Source of the DNA: Pseudomonas serbica
GTDB lineage: Bacteria; Pseudomonadota; Gammaproteobacteria; Pseudomonadales; Pseudomonadaceae
DNA length: 64,000 nt
Assembly: GCF_028823535.1 (NCBI RefSeq)
Contig: NZ_JAQIYM010000008.1
Span: 1-64,000, forward strand
Direction: 5' to 3'
In this document: one piece after another, positions 63,257-64,000 of the stretch
Position numbering within the stretch: position 1 is the stretch's first letter
How the letters are laid out: every line of letters begins with the position of its first letter
The notes under the pieces: generated by a model
Databases searched by the model: none
What the model was told of the DNA's origin: nothing
What the model saw: only the letters and a program-made list of their open reading frames with translations
Program-made: the position numbers and the translations under genes

Positions 63257-64000
63257 TTAAAACCGCCCGAACTTGAGTGGGTATTCGATCACAATGTAGA
63301 GCCTGTCGATGTCGTCGCCGCCCTGGGCGCTGTTTGCCCGATGTACCACGTGGGACAGCTGCACAGACATGTCCTTGGCCGGCCCTGACTGCAGCACATA
63401 CCGAAGATCGATATCGCGCTCCCAGTGTCGTCCGCCATCGCCCTGTTGAGGAACATACTCGCCGCTCGATTCGTCGAAAGGGTTATAACCGCCGCCTTGG
63501 GGCGCGTGGGTTCCGTCGATACCGCGCCCGTTGACGTAACGCGTCATGAATTTCAAGCCAGGTACGCCGTAGCTGCCCAGGTCGAGGTCATAACGGGCCT
63601 GCCACGAACGTTCGCGGGGGCCATTGAAGTCGGCATACTTGATCGAATTGGCAAGGTAGATCGAGTCGCCGCCGACAAAATCGAACGGGGTGTCGCCGTT
63701 GATCTTTTGGAAGGCGAGGGTGAAGCCATGGGCGCCAGCGGTGTATTGGGCTGCCAGGCTGTAGGCAGTGTTATCAATGGCTCCGGCCACGGACTCGCCA
63801 TAGTCCCTGGTGTGATAAAGGTTACCGTCGAGGAATACACCGGACTGCTTCAGGTGCACGTTGCCATAGTATTGGCGCCAGGTGTCACTCAGTTGTGAGG
63901 CATAGAGCGCACCGCCTACCGGGCGCTCTTCAAACAGGTTGGCGCCAATGAAATCGATGCCGCCGGTTCGGGTGCTCACACCATATCCGGTGAAATTGCC
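63257..64000 (-). CDS. OprD-family outer-membrane porin, C-terminal part (runs off the window)
   Basis: The last 247 residues of an OprD-type porin whose start lies beyond the right edge; the frame is open through position 64000. Beta strands of the second half are evident: QLSDTWRQYYGNVHLKQSGV, FTLAFQKINGDTPFDFVGGD, LANSIKYADFNGPRERSWQA, GLKFMTRYVNGRGIDGTHAP. It ends with Phe in EYPLKFGRF. It stops 9 nt from the tip-adhesin stop, convergent, with no room for a terminator. An apparent internal start at 63979 is not the true start. Confidence 0.93.
   Translation of the reverse strand, partial: GNFTGYGVSTRTGGIDFIGANLFEERPVGGALYASQLSDTWRQYYGNVHLKQSGVFLDGNLYHTRDYGESVAGAIDNTAYSLAAQYTAGAHGFTLAFQKINGDTPFDFVGGDSIYLANSIKYADFNGPRERSWQARYDLDLGSYGVPGLKFMTRYVNGRGIDGTHAPQGGGYNPFDESSGEYVPQQGDGGRHWERDIDLRYVLQSGPAKDMSVQLSHVVHRANSAQGGDDIDRLYIVIEYPLKFGRF

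Noticed and set aside
1..64000. CRISPR arrays, tRNA/rRNA genes, insertion sequences, prophage
   Set aside because: I looked for regularly spaced repeats, cloverleaf-like segments, transposase or integrase motifs and found none that I could support.

Overview
The window is about 64 kb of GC-rich, gene-dense chromosome that I infer to be from a fluorescent-group Pseudomonas. The evidence is three OprD-type porins, several LysR and MocR regulators next to catabolic genes, a DUF6124 gene, YghU, a Csu/CupE-type pilus locus and the usual strong Shine-Dalgarno sequences. I saw no rRNA, tRNA, insertion sequence, phage gene or CRISPR array. This looks like accessory catabolic chromosome rather than a mobile island.

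Layout. (1) 1-9088: a leftward carboxylate uptake and activation block (acyl-CoA synthetase, YjcH/ActP symporter, acyl-CoA dehydrogenase, OprD porin), divergent from a FixL/FixJ-like two-component pair. (2) 9164-13818: AI-2E family membrane protein, two hypothetical proteins, a diguanylate cyclase, a 24-residue membrane peptide and a small K+-type channel. (3) 13946-21957: a MocR-controlled amino-acid locus. MocR, a DadA-like FAD oxidase/dehydrogenase and a RidA protein run leftward; an APC permease and a complete polar amino-acid ABC importer run rightward. This content suggests D-amino-acid (or imino-acid) use. (4) 22083-28912: DUF4157, DUF3422, M19 dipeptidase, VIT/CCC1-like protein, PPK2 and SulP transporter. 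(5) 28936-35487: YghU, a DUF1329 protein, a soluble hybrid histidine kinase, a VOC protein, and a DUF6124 gene preceded by a strongly structured non-coding element.

(6) 35638-43803: a sugar-acid catabolic cluster. It holds an SDR, an IlvD/Edd dehydratase, a XylX-like FAH-fold protein, a LysR regulator, an MFS transporter, a second SDR and a second FAH-fold hydrolase. The two transcription units carry the same ATAAC-N5-GTTAT palindrome, so I infer one regulon. The enzymes would allow a 2-keto-3-deoxy acid to be dehydrated (Weimberg-like) or oxidised and hydrolysed. (7) 43937-51201: a nitroreductase, LysR, an APC permease/Fe-alcohol dehydrogenase/aldehyde dehydrogenase operon in which the aldehyde dehydrogenase is broken by an apparent 11-nt deletion, and a zinc alcohol dehydrogenase. 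(8) 51346-56580: OprD, M20 amidohydrolase, MFS transporter and LysR, probably for an N-acylated substrate. (9) 56768-63247: a Csu-type chaperone-usher pilus operon with four pilin-like subunits, followed by the 3' part of another OprD porin running off the window.

The most unusual signals are the switch-like structured element before the DUF6124 gene, the shared operator of the sugar-acid cluster, the three helically phased repeats at the MocR promoter region, and the frameshifted aldehyde dehydrogenase. All family assignments come from reading the sequence and recalling families; no database search was run.
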